64,000 nt of DNA from Bradyrhizobium japonicum USDA 6 (GCF_000284375.1 NC_017249.1:2024001-2088000), one strand, 5' to 3'; counted from the stretch's first letter, positions 26,951-36,135 are shown. Notes: generated from the sequence alone by a model not told the origin. Numbers and translations: made by a program.

Positions 26951-28751
26951 GGGCAGCAACTTTTTGTGAGAGTTCCTCGACGGTAGTCGCATTGATGAAG
27001 GCGGCGATCAACCCTTGATAATCGACGTGGATGATCGCGCTCTCGGGATCGGTGATCTTGCGCTCGTCACCAAGCTTTGGCTCGCTGGTTTGAAGGATGC
27101 TGCCAGATCGGCGCCGGCGCGGCAGGTTCTCACGATCGCGTGTGACCAGGATTGCCTGACGGCGGGTATTCGGCGTGAATTGGATTTGCGCGTATTTGTG
27201 GCAATGGTCATGTGTCTTGCCCCGTACGGCGAGGAGATCAAGGGTCTTCCCGCCGAGCGACACCGTGGCATGTCCAGCATTTTGATCGTCTGCAGTGACC
27301 CCGCCGCACACGCCAAACAGATCGAGCGTATTCACCACGTGGCCGAGAGCGCTGCGTTCATCAGTGTCCCACGCATCGGCGTCGTCTTCGGACCCGGCGC
27401 GTCCGCTTGCCTGACCGTCGCGCGCGGTGGCCAACTTGATCACCCGGTCGCAGGAGGATGCAGGGAGCGCGCGCAACTCCTGAATCGACGTGGCATGAGC
27501 GGCGTCGGCACGGGCGCCGAGGTCGCCCGCAGGCTGCAAATCGCTGAGGCTCGTTACATCGTCGAGCTCATCGTTGACCCATTTGACGCAGGCCGGGACC
27601 AGGTTGGATGGCGTGCGTGGATCGGGGGGAGCTGCCAGCGGGAAGACGAACGGTCGATCGACCGCGAACGTGCGGTGTGCCGCACCAGCGATCACGGAGT
27701 CGGGATTGATCTGGACGAACGAATGAATGCACGCGCCTTTCTCACGGAAATACGCATCGCGGAAGGGATTCAGCAGCGGATTACCCCTGAACCGTTGACC
27801 GCCCTTCGCGACGGTCGGCCGTGAAGGCATTTCCTGAAACAGCGTTTGTTGTGAGAAGACAACGCTGGTGCCGCCGTAGACCGCGGATCGCCCAGGGACG
27901 GGCTTGCCTGCGCTGTTGGCGAACACGAGGCATGTGCGGTCCCGCCGGACGTTCGGCACAGTCGTTCCGTCAAAGAAGGACGCTACCTCGCCCATAAACG
28001 ATGGGTGCGACGGCCACGTGTTGCATTGGATGACGAACATCCATGAAAGCGCCAGCTCGCCTTCGCCAGCTTGCACGCCGAGATCATCGAGGGCCCATCG
28101 CCACGACCGCTTGGTGCCGATCGTGGCGATCCAGTCGAAACAGATCAGCGAGGAAAAACGGTACTTCTGGCCATTGGACAAAGTTCCCTTGAAGGAAAAG
28201 ATCGATTTGCCCCGGTACATGTTTTGATAGGAGATGGTCTGCTCTTGCCAGGCTGGCCAAAGCTTTGGCTGCAGCCAGCGTTCGACCGTTCCATTTTCGG
28301 CCTTCGTCCAGATGATCGCGCAATTGATCCATTCGCCGGCGCCGATGTTGTCCAGCCCGTTATGCTCGGTATCGAAGTGGCTACCCACGCGACCGGCCAG
28401 ACTTGCGAAGTCGGCCTTTGAGAGCGCATCCACCCCGCCGATGACGATCGTTCCTGCGGGCCATTGCGCATCCGCGAGCGCGGCGTCGATCAGCTCGACC
28501 CCCTCCAGACCGGGGATGCTGTATTCCGGGAAGATCGTGAAATGCGTTTTCTCGGCTTGATGAGGCGCGGCCCGCGAGACAGCCAGTGTCGCAGTCAGAT
28601 TGCCCAAGAGCTCGGGTCTGCCGGCAGGGGGAGTCCTGTACGGCTCCTGCTGCGTCAGTGTCAGATGCGGTTGGGCGATCACCATCCCCACACGATCGTG
28701 CGGCAGCAGGATGCCCCGCTCTGTTAGGTCTACGCGTGAGATGTGGATCAT
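26937..28751 (-). CDS. Carbon-nitrogen hydrolase (nitrilase superfamily) with C-terminal extension
   Basis: A 604-residue protein. The first ~380 residues carry the nitrilase Glu-Lys-Cys triad in the right order: E76 in FTIFPEYSIPG, K163 in RWLQPKLWPAW and C204 in SSLICFDWIA. Family members hydrolyse amides or nitriles through the Cys. The C-terminal ~200 residues do not resemble a known domain. It is about twice the usual family length. It is the first gene of a two-gene operon with the hook ATPase and sits in a defence island, so an immune effector role is possible. The substrate is unknown; it could instead be metabolic. Confidence 0.8.
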   Translation of the reverse strand: MIHISRVDLTERGILLPHDRVGMVIAQPHLTLTQQEPYRTPPAGRPELLGNLTATLAVSRAAPHQAEKTHFTIFPEYSIPGLEGVELIDAALADAQWPAGTIVIGGVDALSKADFASLAGRVGSHFDTEHNGLDNIGAGEWINCAIIWTKAENGTVERWLQPKLWPAWQEQTISYQNMYRGKSIFSFKGTLSNGQKYRFSSLICFDWIATIGTKRSWRWALDDLGVQAGEGELALSWMFVIQCNTWPSHPSFMGEVASFFDGTTVPNVRRDRTCLVFANSAGKPVPGRSAVYGGTSVVFSQQTLFQEMPSRPTVAKGGQRFRGNPLLNPFRDAYFREKGACIHSFVQINPDSVIAGAAHRTFAVDRPFVFPLAAPPDPRTPSNLVPACVKWVNDELDDVTSLSDLQPAGDLGARADAAHATSIQELRALPASSCDRVIKLATARDGQASGRAGSEDDADAWDTDERSALGHVVNTLDLFGVCGGVTADDQNAGHATVSLGGKTLDLLAVRGKTHDHCHKYAQIQFTPNTRRQAILVTRDRENLPRRRRSGSILQTSEPKLGDERKITDPESAIIHVDYQGLIAAFINATTVEELSQKVAAHVGA

Positions 28752-29274
28752 GCCGGAATGAACTTGCAGGAAGGCGTCGAAGTCATGGACTTCGACTTGG
28801 TTGGACCACGAGAATTGGCTCCGCCAGGAAAGTGTGGCCGCCGCTCCTACAACTTATAGGCTAGAGTACGAAACCCGCACAAGAGCGTTCCTTGCAGGCG
28901 CCGCGCCCCTCCGTCGCGATGGCCGGCGAACGTCGTGGCTCAATCGCTGTTTGCGTGAATTTCGGAAACGAAGCCTGCTTTAAACGATCAGACGGAAGAC
29001 GCAGGGAGCCATGTCTTGGCTGCGTCGGGTTGGAGCGATGCCCCTAACTAGCGGAAATGTAGCATATTTGGGATCGCGGCCCTTGTGCGCGCGATGGCTG
29101 AGCCTTTTAGCAAGCGCGGTGAAATGCCGCGTGGGGATCGAAGCCCTCGGAGGGCCGGGACGCGGCTTGGATCATGAGAGCCTCGGTCCGCGCCTGCGGA
29201 CGCGCCTTGAAGCGGATATCAGGGAACGTACTAATGTGTGATCCGGTTCGCGAGATTCGAAGGAGTTGTATTGC
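28752..29274. other. Divergent control region in the island
   Basis: This 523-base spacer separates the minus-strand hydrolase/ATPase operon from the plus-strand TIR-like operon and must hold promoters for both. I recognise no operator, repeat or RNA. AAGGAG at 29259 is the ribosome site for the next gene. Confidence 0.4.
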
Positions 29275-30495
29275 GTGATAATATTTTGGTCATGGCAGTC
29301 GGACGTCCCGAAGGAGATCGGCCGCTTCTTCGTGCGTGACGCGTTGCGCGAGGCTATCCAGACGTTGAAGACCGACCAGGAGTTGCTGGAGCCGGTCGAG
29401 CGCGAGGCCGCGTCACGGCTTGCGATGGACTCAGACCGGCAGGGTGTGCCGGGAAGCCCCGATCTTGCGGCAACGATTTTCGAGAAGATCGAGAAGGCCG
29501 ATGTGTTCCTCGCCGACGTGACGCTCGTCGGCGAAACGCCCGACGGGAAGAAGCTCATCAACTCCAACGTCGCGATCGAATACGGGCACGCGCACCGCGC
29601 GCTCGGCGCGCGGCGCGTACTGATGGTGCAGAACCTTCATTACGGTGATGGCGATGCGTTGCCGTTCGACCTGCGGCAAAAATCCTGGCCGCTGCACTAC
29701 AGTCTCGCGCCCGGCGCCTCCAAGGCGGAGATCAAGGCGGAACGCGACAAGCTTAAAGTTCAGTTCGTCGCGGCGCTCCGCCCCTACCTCACCATGGCGG
29801 CGGCAGCAGCGCCGGACCATGTCCCGACGTCCACGACGTTCACTGAGGCCGTGTTCTTCCAGCCGGGCGAGATCCTCGCGCAGAACCATATGCCGCCGCC
29901 GGATGCGATTGACTACAGTTTCAGTCGGCGGGACGCGCTCTATCTGCGCCTCGTGCCGGTAGGGGCACGCGCGACGCCGCTCAAACTCACCCGTCTCTAC
30001 GATGATGTGCTGAACCGGCGCGTCGATCTCCTCCTGCGCAATCTTTACATGGGCGTCGGCGATCGCAACGCCTATGGCGCCATCACCTACGAGTCGCACG
30101 GCACGGCGACCGAACCGCGTGCATTCACGCAAGTGTTTCCCAACGGCGAGTTCTGGGCCGTGACGACGGAGATGTTCGTTCATCATCAAGAAGACGATCT
30201 GATCCCGACCACGAATGTGCAGAGCATCTTCGGGCGCGTGCTCGAGAATTTCGTGGTATTGTCCAATAGTTACGGTAACGGCACGCCGCTGCGGGTGATC
30301 ATGGGCGGTGTCGGCTTGCGGGGAAAGCGCCTCGGCATCGGCCGCCACCAAATCAGCCAGCCGATCCATGTCGACGCGCGGCACATCGAGGCCGAGTTGG
30401 CGACGGGATCACAGGAGGAACGTGACGCCGCCATGGCGGCGTGGCTGGCCGAACTCTACGATATTGCCGGCGTTCGGCACACGGACATGGAATAA
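29275..30495 (+). CDS. TIR/nucleoside-deoxyribosyltransferase-like protein
   Basis: A 406-residue protein. Residues 1-170 match a TIR-like family that opens with an IIFWSWQSDVPKE strand and continues with DRQGVPGSPDLAATIFEKIEKADVFLADVTL and NSNVAIEYGHA. These positions resemble the nucleotide-binding edge of TIR and deoxyribosyltransferase folds, with E near residue 99 a candidate catalytic residue. Such domains in immune loci often degrade NAD+. Residues 170-406 are an unrecognised, possibly sensing, domain. The GTG at 29275 fits the AAGGAG ten bases upstream; a TTG at 29266 is also in frame. The next gene starts directly after its stop. Confidence 0.72.
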   Translation: MIIFWSWQSDVPKEIGRFFVRDALREAIQTLKTDQELLEPVEREAASRLAMDSDRQGVPGSPDLAATIFEKIEKADVFLADVTLVGETPDGKKLINSNVAIEYGHAHRALGARRVLMVQNLHYGDGDALPFDLRQKSWPLHYSLAPGASKAEIKAERDKLKVQFVAALRPYLTMAAAAAPDHVPTSTTFTEAVFFQPGEILAQNHMPPPDAIDYSFSRRDALYLRLVPVGARATPLKLTRLYDDVLNRRVDLLLRNLYMGVGDRNAYGAITYESHGTATEPRAFTQVFPNGEFWAVTTEMFVHHQEDDLIPTTNVQSIFGRVLENFVVLSNSYGNGTPLRVIMGGVGLRGKRLGIGRHQISQPIHVDARHIEAELATGSQEERDAAMAAWLAELYDIAGVRHTDME

Positions 30496-31056
30496 ATGGC
30501 GCGGCGCAAACCCACTCCCAAGGCCGCCAAGGCAACCGGTGAACGCCGGCCGGTCACGGTTTCGCAGAATTTCATGGACGGGATCACGCGCTTACTGGAA
30601 GACGCCCCGCGATGGATCGATGAAGCTCAGACGGCGACGGTGCTGAAGACGGTCGCCGTGTTCGAGGACGTAGTCCGGCAATGCCTCGAAAGCGTGATGC
30701 GCCCGATGACCAAGGCCATGGAGGCGCGGTTGTTCCAAGGTTACGGCCCCCTCAGTTCCTTCGCCGCCAAATGCGACCTTGCGTTCGCACTCGACCTCTT
30801 GTCGGAGAGCGATTACGCCGACTTGCAGGTCATCCGCAAGATACGCAACAGGTTCGCGCATGCGCAGGAGATCATGGGCTTCGAGAAGCCCGAGATCGCG
30901 AGCCTGGTCTCCAAGATGGCCCGGCCGAAACAGGAAGCCTCCTGGGCGTATGATTGGTACTTCAAACGCCTGCATGATATTGGCCTCAACCTGATCGCTG
31001 CGACGGCGAAGCAAGACGGCCCACGCGGGCGCACCGTGATATCCCGAAAGCGGTGA
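30496..31056 (+). CDS. MltR-family (HEPN-like) protein
   Basis: A 186-residue protein with a basic N-terminal tail. The core reads YGPLSSFAAKCDLAFALDLLSESDYADLQVIRKIRNRFAHAQEI, the pattern of the MltR/YggD helical family. RNRFAH fits the R-x4-H arrangement seen in HEPN RNases. MltR was first described as a mannitol-operon repressor, but here there are no sugar genes, and the ATG abuts the TAA of the TIR-like gene, implying a shared transcript. An accessory or RNase role in the same defence unit is inferred. Confidence 0.72.
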   Translation: MARRKPTPKAAKATGERRPVTVSQNFMDGITRLLEDAPRWIDEAQTATVLKTVAVFEDVVRQCLESVMRPMTKAMEARLFQGYGPLSSFAAKCDLAFALDLLSESDYADLQVIRKIRNRFAHAQEIMGFEKPEIASLVSKMARPKQEASWAYDWYFKRLHDIGLNLIAATAKQDGPRGRTVISRKR

Positions 31057-31146
31057 TGACGGCAGGTTTGGCCGCCATTCTGCGGCATCGCCGCGATGGC
31101 ATATCCATGCAATCATAGAACGATTCGTCTGCTCTTCCGAGATGCC

Positions 31147-32187
31147 ATGGATATTGCCGCCGCGCTCGAGCGCATCCACGACCATATCGAGAATGACCGC
31201 GTTGAAAACGCGGTCATGGCTTGCCTGCGCGTCGCGCGGGCAAGCAAGGACTTCCTGTTCGCTGCCATCTTCCTTCGCGAGCTTTACCCAAGCAAAGCTG
31301 AAATCGCGCGGGCGCTGTTCAACGAAACGCAGCACCTCAACGATGAGGCCAAGAAGTTCATCTATGAGCGATCGCTGGATCGTCACCTCGACTTGCATAC
31401 AATCGAAAGCATGGACCAGGACTCGGACAAGGCCGAAGGCGACCGCGCCAACGTCCTGCCCGTCGCGGCGGGTGAGATCGAGTCCGAGATCAAGCGTTGG
31501 CAGGACACGCTCGCCGACCTCGTGCCGCCACCGGGCCTGTCGCAGTTCGACGTGGCAGAGTTCACGCTGAGTGCCATGGAGCAGAAAGGGATCGTGCGAA
31601 CGCGCCTTGCCGGGCTGTACACGGTCAAGGCGCGTCTCAAGACCCGTTGCTTTAACTACGCGCTGGAGATCGAGCGCCAGTTCGATGCGGGCCGGCAGCA
31701 GGATAACTTCCTGCACAGTGTTCAGGCGGAGGTGCACAATTACTTCAGGGGCCGGTCCGACTACGTCGTGCAGAAGCTGATCAAGGCGAGCCAACTGGCC
31801 GCCTCCAAGGATGGCGAGGATTGTGCGCTCGTGCTGACGGAGGTGCGCCGTGCGATGAAGGCGGCCGCCGATCTGTTCTGGCCGGTCACCGGCGAGGAGC
31901 CGGTAAAGTGCAGTGACGGGCAGGAGCGCAAGCTCGGCGATCAGCAATACCTCAACCGGCTGCAGGAATTCGCACGGGTCAAGCTGCGCAATTCGAGCGC
32001 GCGGGACCTGCTCTTGGCCGAACTCGACCATCTGGATGTCTTCTTCCGGCGGCTCAACGACCTCGCCTCGAAGGGTGTCCATGCCGAGGTCACCGTCGCC
32101 GAAGCCCGCCAGGGCCTGGTCGGTCTCTATTTCTTCCTGTCGAACCTGATCCGGCACCTCGTCTCGGCCGAGCCACAGACAGCGTGA
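31147..32187 (+). CDS. Unknown protein of the TIR-like operon
   Basis: A 346-residue, mostly helical acidic/basic protein with no membrane segment. The C-terminal part ends in LNDLASKGVHAEVTVAEARQGLVGLYFFL, where SKGVHAEVT is reminiscent of HEPN-type or toxin-associated helical domains. I recognise no named family. It lies 90 bp after the MltR-like gene in the same direction and may be the third member of that operon. The ATG at 31147 is preferred over 31096 because the extra 17 residues are not family-like; this choice is uncertain. Confidence 0.62.
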   Translation: MDIAAALERIHDHIENDRVENAVMACLRVARASKDFLFAAIFLRELYPSKAEIARALFNETQHLNDEAKKFIYERSLDRHLDLHTIESMDQDSDKAEGDRANVLPVAAGEIESEIKRWQDTLADLVPPPGLSQFDVAEFTLSAMEQKGIVRTRLAGLYTVKARLKTRCFNYALEIERQFDAGRQQDNFLHSVQAEVHNYFRGRSDYVVQKLIKASQLAASKDGEDCALVLTEVRRAMKAAADLFWPVTGEEPVKCSDGQERKLGDQQYLNRLQEFARVKLRNSSARDLLLAELDHLDVFFRRLNDLASKGVHAEVTVAEARQGLVGLYFFLSNLIRHLVSAEPQTA

Positions 32188-32227
32188 GGGCTTCCCCGCG
32201 GGGCGCGGCTCGCCCTACTATGCCGGC

Positions 32228-33157
32228 ATGGGCATGTGGAACTGGTTGATGGGATCGAAGGGCGCGCCGCACGGCGATACGGCCGAAGACGATTTCGATT
32301 TCGGCAACACGATCCATATCGCCTCGCATGATTTCATCGGGCTGCGCGCGCGCTCGCCCAACGGGCGGTTCACGCTGGCCTGGGCCGATGGCGGGCCTGA
32401 TCAATCCCGTACCGGCCGGTATCTCGTGCTGGATGGCAAACGGGTGATCGTCGAAGGCCGGATGCCGCGGCCCAACGACGGCGCGGTGACGGACGTTGGC
32501 GTCTTCATTCTCAATGACTGGGGAGCGTCGGAGACGCTCAACGGGACGTTCCATGCGTTCGGCGCCGATGGGAAGATGTTGGTGTCACGCCATTTTATGG
32601 CCAACCTCTACAACAACGGCGTCTCGGCCGATGGTCGTTTCGCTGTGTGCCAGACCGCAAACGCGCCGGGCGCCGACGGCAACCGGCTCACCGTATTCGA
32701 TGTGGAGGCTGGCCGGGAGATCGCTGGTTTCCAGCCGGAATCGGGCTGGGCCAAGGATTACGCGTTCTTTCCCGAGACCCGGCGCATCCGCCTTCTCTAC
32801 CACGACGGCGGCGCGTTCGATTACGATTTCGAAGGCGTGTTCGTGGACCGGATGAAGTGGCTGGCATTCGGCCTCTCGCAAGGCAACATCTTCGTCATAG
32901 AGACCCTGATCGCGGAGATGGATGGCAAGCCGAGCCCCGGGCTCGCCGGCCAGGTCTTGCCCGCGACCGATGTCGCGCTCGGCAAACTTCGCCCCGACGA
33001 TAGCCGCACGCGGGCGCGGCTGCTGCGGTCGCGCGGCACCTGTCTCGAGGCGCTGGCCGAGCTCCGCCAAGCGCTCGCCTGCTACGACGAAGCGCTGTCA
33101 CTCGATCCCAAGGTCGGCGTAAAACGCAGGGCCGACACCTTGCGCAAGGTCGTCTAG
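32228..33157 (+). CDS. Hypothetical protein with beta-rich N-terminus and TPR-like C-terminus
   Basis: A 309-residue protein. Residues about 30-215 are strand-rich with repeats like GRFTLAWADGG, GRFAVCQTANA and RIRLLYHDGGAFDYDF, suggesting propeller-type blades. Residues 255-305 contain a TPR-like helix pair (RGTCLEALAELRQALACYDEALSL). It may belong to the island or be a core gene beside it; it starts 40 bp after the preceding gene. Function unknown. Confidence 0.6.
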   Translation: MGMWNWLMGSKGAPHGDTAEDDFDFGNTIHIASHDFIGLRARSPNGRFTLAWADGGPDQSRTGRYLVLDGKRVIVEGRMPRPNDGAVTDVGVFILNDWGASETLNGTFHAFGADGKMLVSRHFMANLYNNGVSADGRFAVCQTANAPGADGNRLTVFDVEAGREIAGFQPESGWAKDYAFFPETRRIRLLYHDGGAFDYDFEGVFVDRMKWLAFGLSQGNIFVIETLIAEMDGKPSPGLAGQVLPATDVALGKLRPDDSRTRARLLRSRGTCLEALAELRQALACYDEALSLDPKVGVKRRADTLRKVV

Positions 33158-33588
33158 CGAAGAGCCCGCCTTGAATCTCATTCAATGCGGGCAAGCGTGA
33201 TTAGGCTCGGCCGCGCGGCGTCGACAACCGAGGCGTCGGGTTTCACGCCCCCTCTTTCGGGGCGCGGCCGGTTGGTCGATGCGGCGCGATCAAAAGCTCG
33301 CGACGATGCGAATAGACGCTTCGATCTTGAGACCGGCATCGCTTATGCGCTGCGCGACTATGCCTTCATCAAGCGAGCGCCCCTCGGTAGGCGCAGGAGC
33401 CCGCCGCGGGTTGCGGAAATTGTGAGGGAAGGTACCGCCGCCGAAAAAACAGAGGCTCATGGCGCCCACAAGCCTGGAATGAAGGTTTGTGAATAACGAG
33501 AATACGCAGAAATGTTCCCATGAACGTACCGAGAACAGGTATATTTCCCGTTGCAGGTGCCGAGTCGGCCTAACGCAACGGGCGGGTA
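33158..33588. other. Promoter region of the CBASS operon
   Basis: No supported gene. An open frame at 33185-33496 has no recognisable protein features and I leave it out. The region becomes A/T-richer towards 33490-33560 and contains the GAAC-N7-GAAC site listed separately. Confidence 0.45.
33522..33536. promoter_or_regulatory. LexA-box-like GAAC-N7-GAAC site upstream of CBASS
   Basis: GAAC-GTACCGA-GAAC matches the alphaproteobacterial SOS box (GTTC-N7-GTTC on the other strand). It ends 52 bp before the patatin ATG, a normal operator position. One or two such matches are expected by chance in 64 kb, so position is the main support. Confidence 0.5.
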
Positions 33589-34521
33589 ATGGTGGAGACA
33601 GAAGAACCCAAGGTTTGCCGCATCCTCAGCCTCGATGGCGGGGGTGCAAAGGGATTCTATACCCTTGGGGTCCTGAAGGGCATAGAGGGAATGGTCGGCC
33701 CGCTGCATCAGCGATTCGACCTGATTTACGGCACCAGCACGGGCTCGATTATCGCGGCACTTCTCGCGCTCGGGCATTCGGTCGATGAGATTCTAGAACT
33801 CTACAAGACGCATGTCGTCGAGGTCATGAAGTGTTGGCTGCCGGGCAACAAGACGGCGGCGCTGCAGGCTCTCGCCGACCATGTGTTCAAGGACCAAGAC
33901 TTCGCAGCTATAAAGACCAACGTCGGCATCGTCGCGACGCGCTGGGCGTTCGAGACACCGATGATTTTCAAGACCTCTGTCGACCAGGCACACGGCGACA
34001 AGCCGAATTTCGTGCCGGGTTTCGGCTGCAAGATAACAGACGCGGTGCAAGCGTCTTGTTCGGCATATCCATTCTTCAGGAAGAAGACCGTGACGACGAG
34101 TGGCGGCGAGTCGATTGTGCTCATCGACGGCGGCTATTGCGCGAATAATCCGACATTGTACGCGATTGCGGACGCGACGAACGCGCTGAAATTTGACCGT
34201 AAGCAGATACGCGTGGTCAGCGTGGGTGTTGGCGAATATCCCGCGCCGAAAAAGGGCGTGTTCAGTGCGATGCGCTGGATAGGCTATTTCTTCACGGTTC
34301 GGCTGCTGCAACGGGTTCTCGAAATCAACACGCAGTCGATGAACCAGCTTCGTCACATTCTCTTTCAGGACATCGACACGGTACGAATAAGCACCCGGTA
34401 CACCGAACCTGAGATGGCGACGGATCTGTTCGAGCATGACCTGGCGAAGCTGGACCAGCTCTGGCAGCGGGGACGGCAATCGTTTCGCGACTATGAAAAT
34501 GCATTGAGGAAGATTCTATAG
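33589..34521 (+). CDS. capV: CBASS effector: patatin-like phospholipase (CapV type)
   Basis: A 310-residue patatin-family lipase. The oxyanion motif is SLDGGGAKGFYTLG at residues 14-27, the nucleophile Ser50 lies in YGTSTGSII, and the catalytic Asp is in LIDGGYCANN near residue 180. The next gene is a cGAS/DncV-like nucleotidyltransferase 9 bp downstream, the defining CBASS pair: on phage infection the cyclic nucleotide activates the phospholipase, which degrades the inner membrane. The assignment is from domain plus context; cyclic-nucleotide binding cannot be read from the sequence. Confidence 0.88.
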   Translation: MVETEEPKVCRILSLDGGGAKGFYTLGVLKGIEGMVGPLHQRFDLIYGTSTGSIIAALLALGHSVDEILELYKTHVVEVMKCWLPGNKTAALQALADHVFKDQDFAAIKTNVGIVATRWAFETPMIFKTSVDQAHGDKPNFVPGFGCKITDAVQASCSAYPFFRKKTVTTSGGESIVLIDGGYCANNPTLYAIADATNALKFDRKQIRVVSVGVGEYPAPKKGVFSAMRWIGYFFTVRLLQRVLEINTQSMNQLRHILFQDIDTVRISTRYTEPEMATDLFEHDLAKLDQLWQRGRQSFRDYENALRKIL

Positions 34522-34530
34522 GAGAGCGGC

Positions 34531-35435
34531 GTGGCAATTCCTGAGACTCAGCTTGAGACGTGGACGCACATAGGCGCCGCCGCGCAGTCCGCGGCAACGT
34601 ATCAGTCCATTAAGGGCGTCATCGAACACAAGGACGCGCCTTATTCGTCCCGACGCATCGACTCGTTCCTGCAAGGGTCATACGGCAACGATACGAACGT
34701 CTACGGCGCGGATAGCGACGTCGATATCGTCCTGCGCACCCGAGGTCTGTTTCACTACAACATCGATGCCCTGTCAGGGCCGGAAAAACGGCATTCAAAA
34801 CCGCGTATCCAACCCCTGCCGAATACACCCTGGAGTCATTTCGGACCGATGTAGTCGCGTGGCTCGACAAGCAGTACGGAAGCGACCTGGACACCTCGGG
34901 AAAGAAAGCCCTGCGGCTTAAGGCGAATGGGACTCGGCGAAGCTCCGACATTCTGCTGGTCGCGCCGCACAAGAAGTATTCCCGCTACTTCAGCGAACAG
35001 GACAAAGAGTGCATCGAGGGCGTACTATTCATCACGACCAACGGGACTGAAATCGTCAATTACCCGAAGCAGCATTCCGAGAACATGACTCGGAAACATC
35101 AGGCGACGGCCGAGTGGCTCAAACCGACCGTGCGCATCTTCAAGAACATGCGCAATCGGCTCATTCGGGACGGGAAGATAAAGAGCGGCGTCGCCCCCTC
35201 CTACTTCATTGAGGGCATGCTTTACAACGTGCCAGTAAGCGAGTTCGGCGTGAGCTACGCGAACACGGTCGATAAATGCTGGGGCTGGCTCAACAGTCCG
35301 CCAGATGCCGGCGCCCTCATGTGCGCTAACGGCATCCATCCGCTCGTTCGCGACAACAGCCATACGTCTTGGCCCATCCAGGGCTATCTCGACTTCTTGG
35401 CGGAAACTCAGAAGCTCTGGGTCCAGTGGAAGTAG
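34531..35435 (+). pseudogene. CD-NTase (cGAS/DncV-like) with a one-base frameshift
   Basis: The start is GTG at 34531. The first frame has the nucleotidyltransferase signature: Gly49-Ser50 in FLQGSYGNDTN and the DxD pair D63/D65 in SDVDIV. It stops at 34854. Reading on in the -1 frame from the five-A run at 34784-34788 gives an uninterrupted continuation (GPEKTAFKTAY...), with the third catalytic Asp in RRSSDILLVAP, to a stop at 35435. With one A restored the product is 301 residues, a normal CD-NTase length. It makes the second messenger for the phospholipase. Whether the break is real or a consensus error is open. Confidence 0.82.
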
Positions 35436-35442
35436 GCTTCTG

Positions 35443-36135
35443 ATGACTAGCCACACGGCGGACGAGGCGAAAGCCGCGAACATAGCGGCCATGGGTGGGC
35501 CGCTTGGCTCGCTGTACTCAGCCCTCTGGCAATCGGTAGCGGTCGTTCACGTTTATTGGAAAGAGTATGTCGAGCTGTTCGGCAGCAAGCCCGAGCGCAT
35601 CGACCTACTCAATAGAGCGGCGCCGGCCTTCTTTCACATGCTTCAAGACGAGCTATGGGAGCTAACGCTGCTTCGTATCTCGCGTCTCACCGACCCGGCG
35701 AAGACCGGTAGGGCTGGTAGACAGAACCTGAGCATCCAAGCGCTGCCGCCGTTGATAGGCGACGCGAGGCTGAAGGCTCGGGTAACGCAGCTCGTCGCGG
35801 ATGCGGTTTCGGAGACTGCATTTTGCCGCGACTGGCGAAACCGAAGGATTGCTCACAGCGACTTGCTGCTCGCGCTCGAACAACCGACCAAGCCGCTCGC
35901 GGACGCGAGTAGGCTGAAAGTGAAAACGGCGTTGTTGTCGCTAACAGCCGTCCTCAACGCCGTCGCCGGGCACTATATGGATTCCGAGAGCCGCTTCGAC
36001 CTGGGAGGGCGAATTAACGGTGCCGTCACCCTGCTCTATGTTTTGAACGAGGGGGTGAAGGTAGGAGAGGCCCGCGAAAAGCGACTAGAGGAAGGGAAGC
36101 CGATCCCGGAAGACTTCCGTCGCGAACACATATGA
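35443..36135 (+). CDS. HEPN/AbiU2-like third gene of the CBASS operon
   Basis: A 230-residue helical protein starting 8 bp after the CD-NTase stop. The segment FCRDWRNRRIAHSDLLL carries an R-N-x3-I-A-H pattern that fits HEPN RNases and AbiU2-like abortive-infection proteins. Other helices show no known motif. Type I CBASS usually has only a cyclase and an effector, so this could be a second effector, an accessory protein or an unrelated passenger. It has no Cap2/Cap3 (E1/E2/JAB) features. Confidence 0.65.
   Translation: MTSHTADEAKAANIAAMGGPLGSLYSALWQSVAVVHVYWKEYVELFGSKPERIDLLNRAAPAFFHMLQDELWELTLLRISRLTDPAKTGRAGRQNLSIQALPPLIGDARLKARVTQLVADAVSETAFCRDWRNRRIAHSDLLLALEQPTKPLADASRLKVKTALLSLTAVLNAVAGHYMDSESRFDLGGRINGAVTLLYVLNEGVKVGEAREKRLEEGKPIPEDFRREHI

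Noticed and set aside
33185..33496. A 103-residue plus-strand frame before the CBASS operon
   Set aside because: The composition is Arg/Ala-rich without recognisable structure and its 3' end approaches the LexA-type site; it looks like non-coding sequence.
34784..34788. Programmed -1 frameshift in the CD-NTase
   Set aside because: The site GGAAAAAC is not a standard two-tRNA slippery heptamer in this frame, and other genes in the window show similar breaks, so a sequence error or mutation is simpler.
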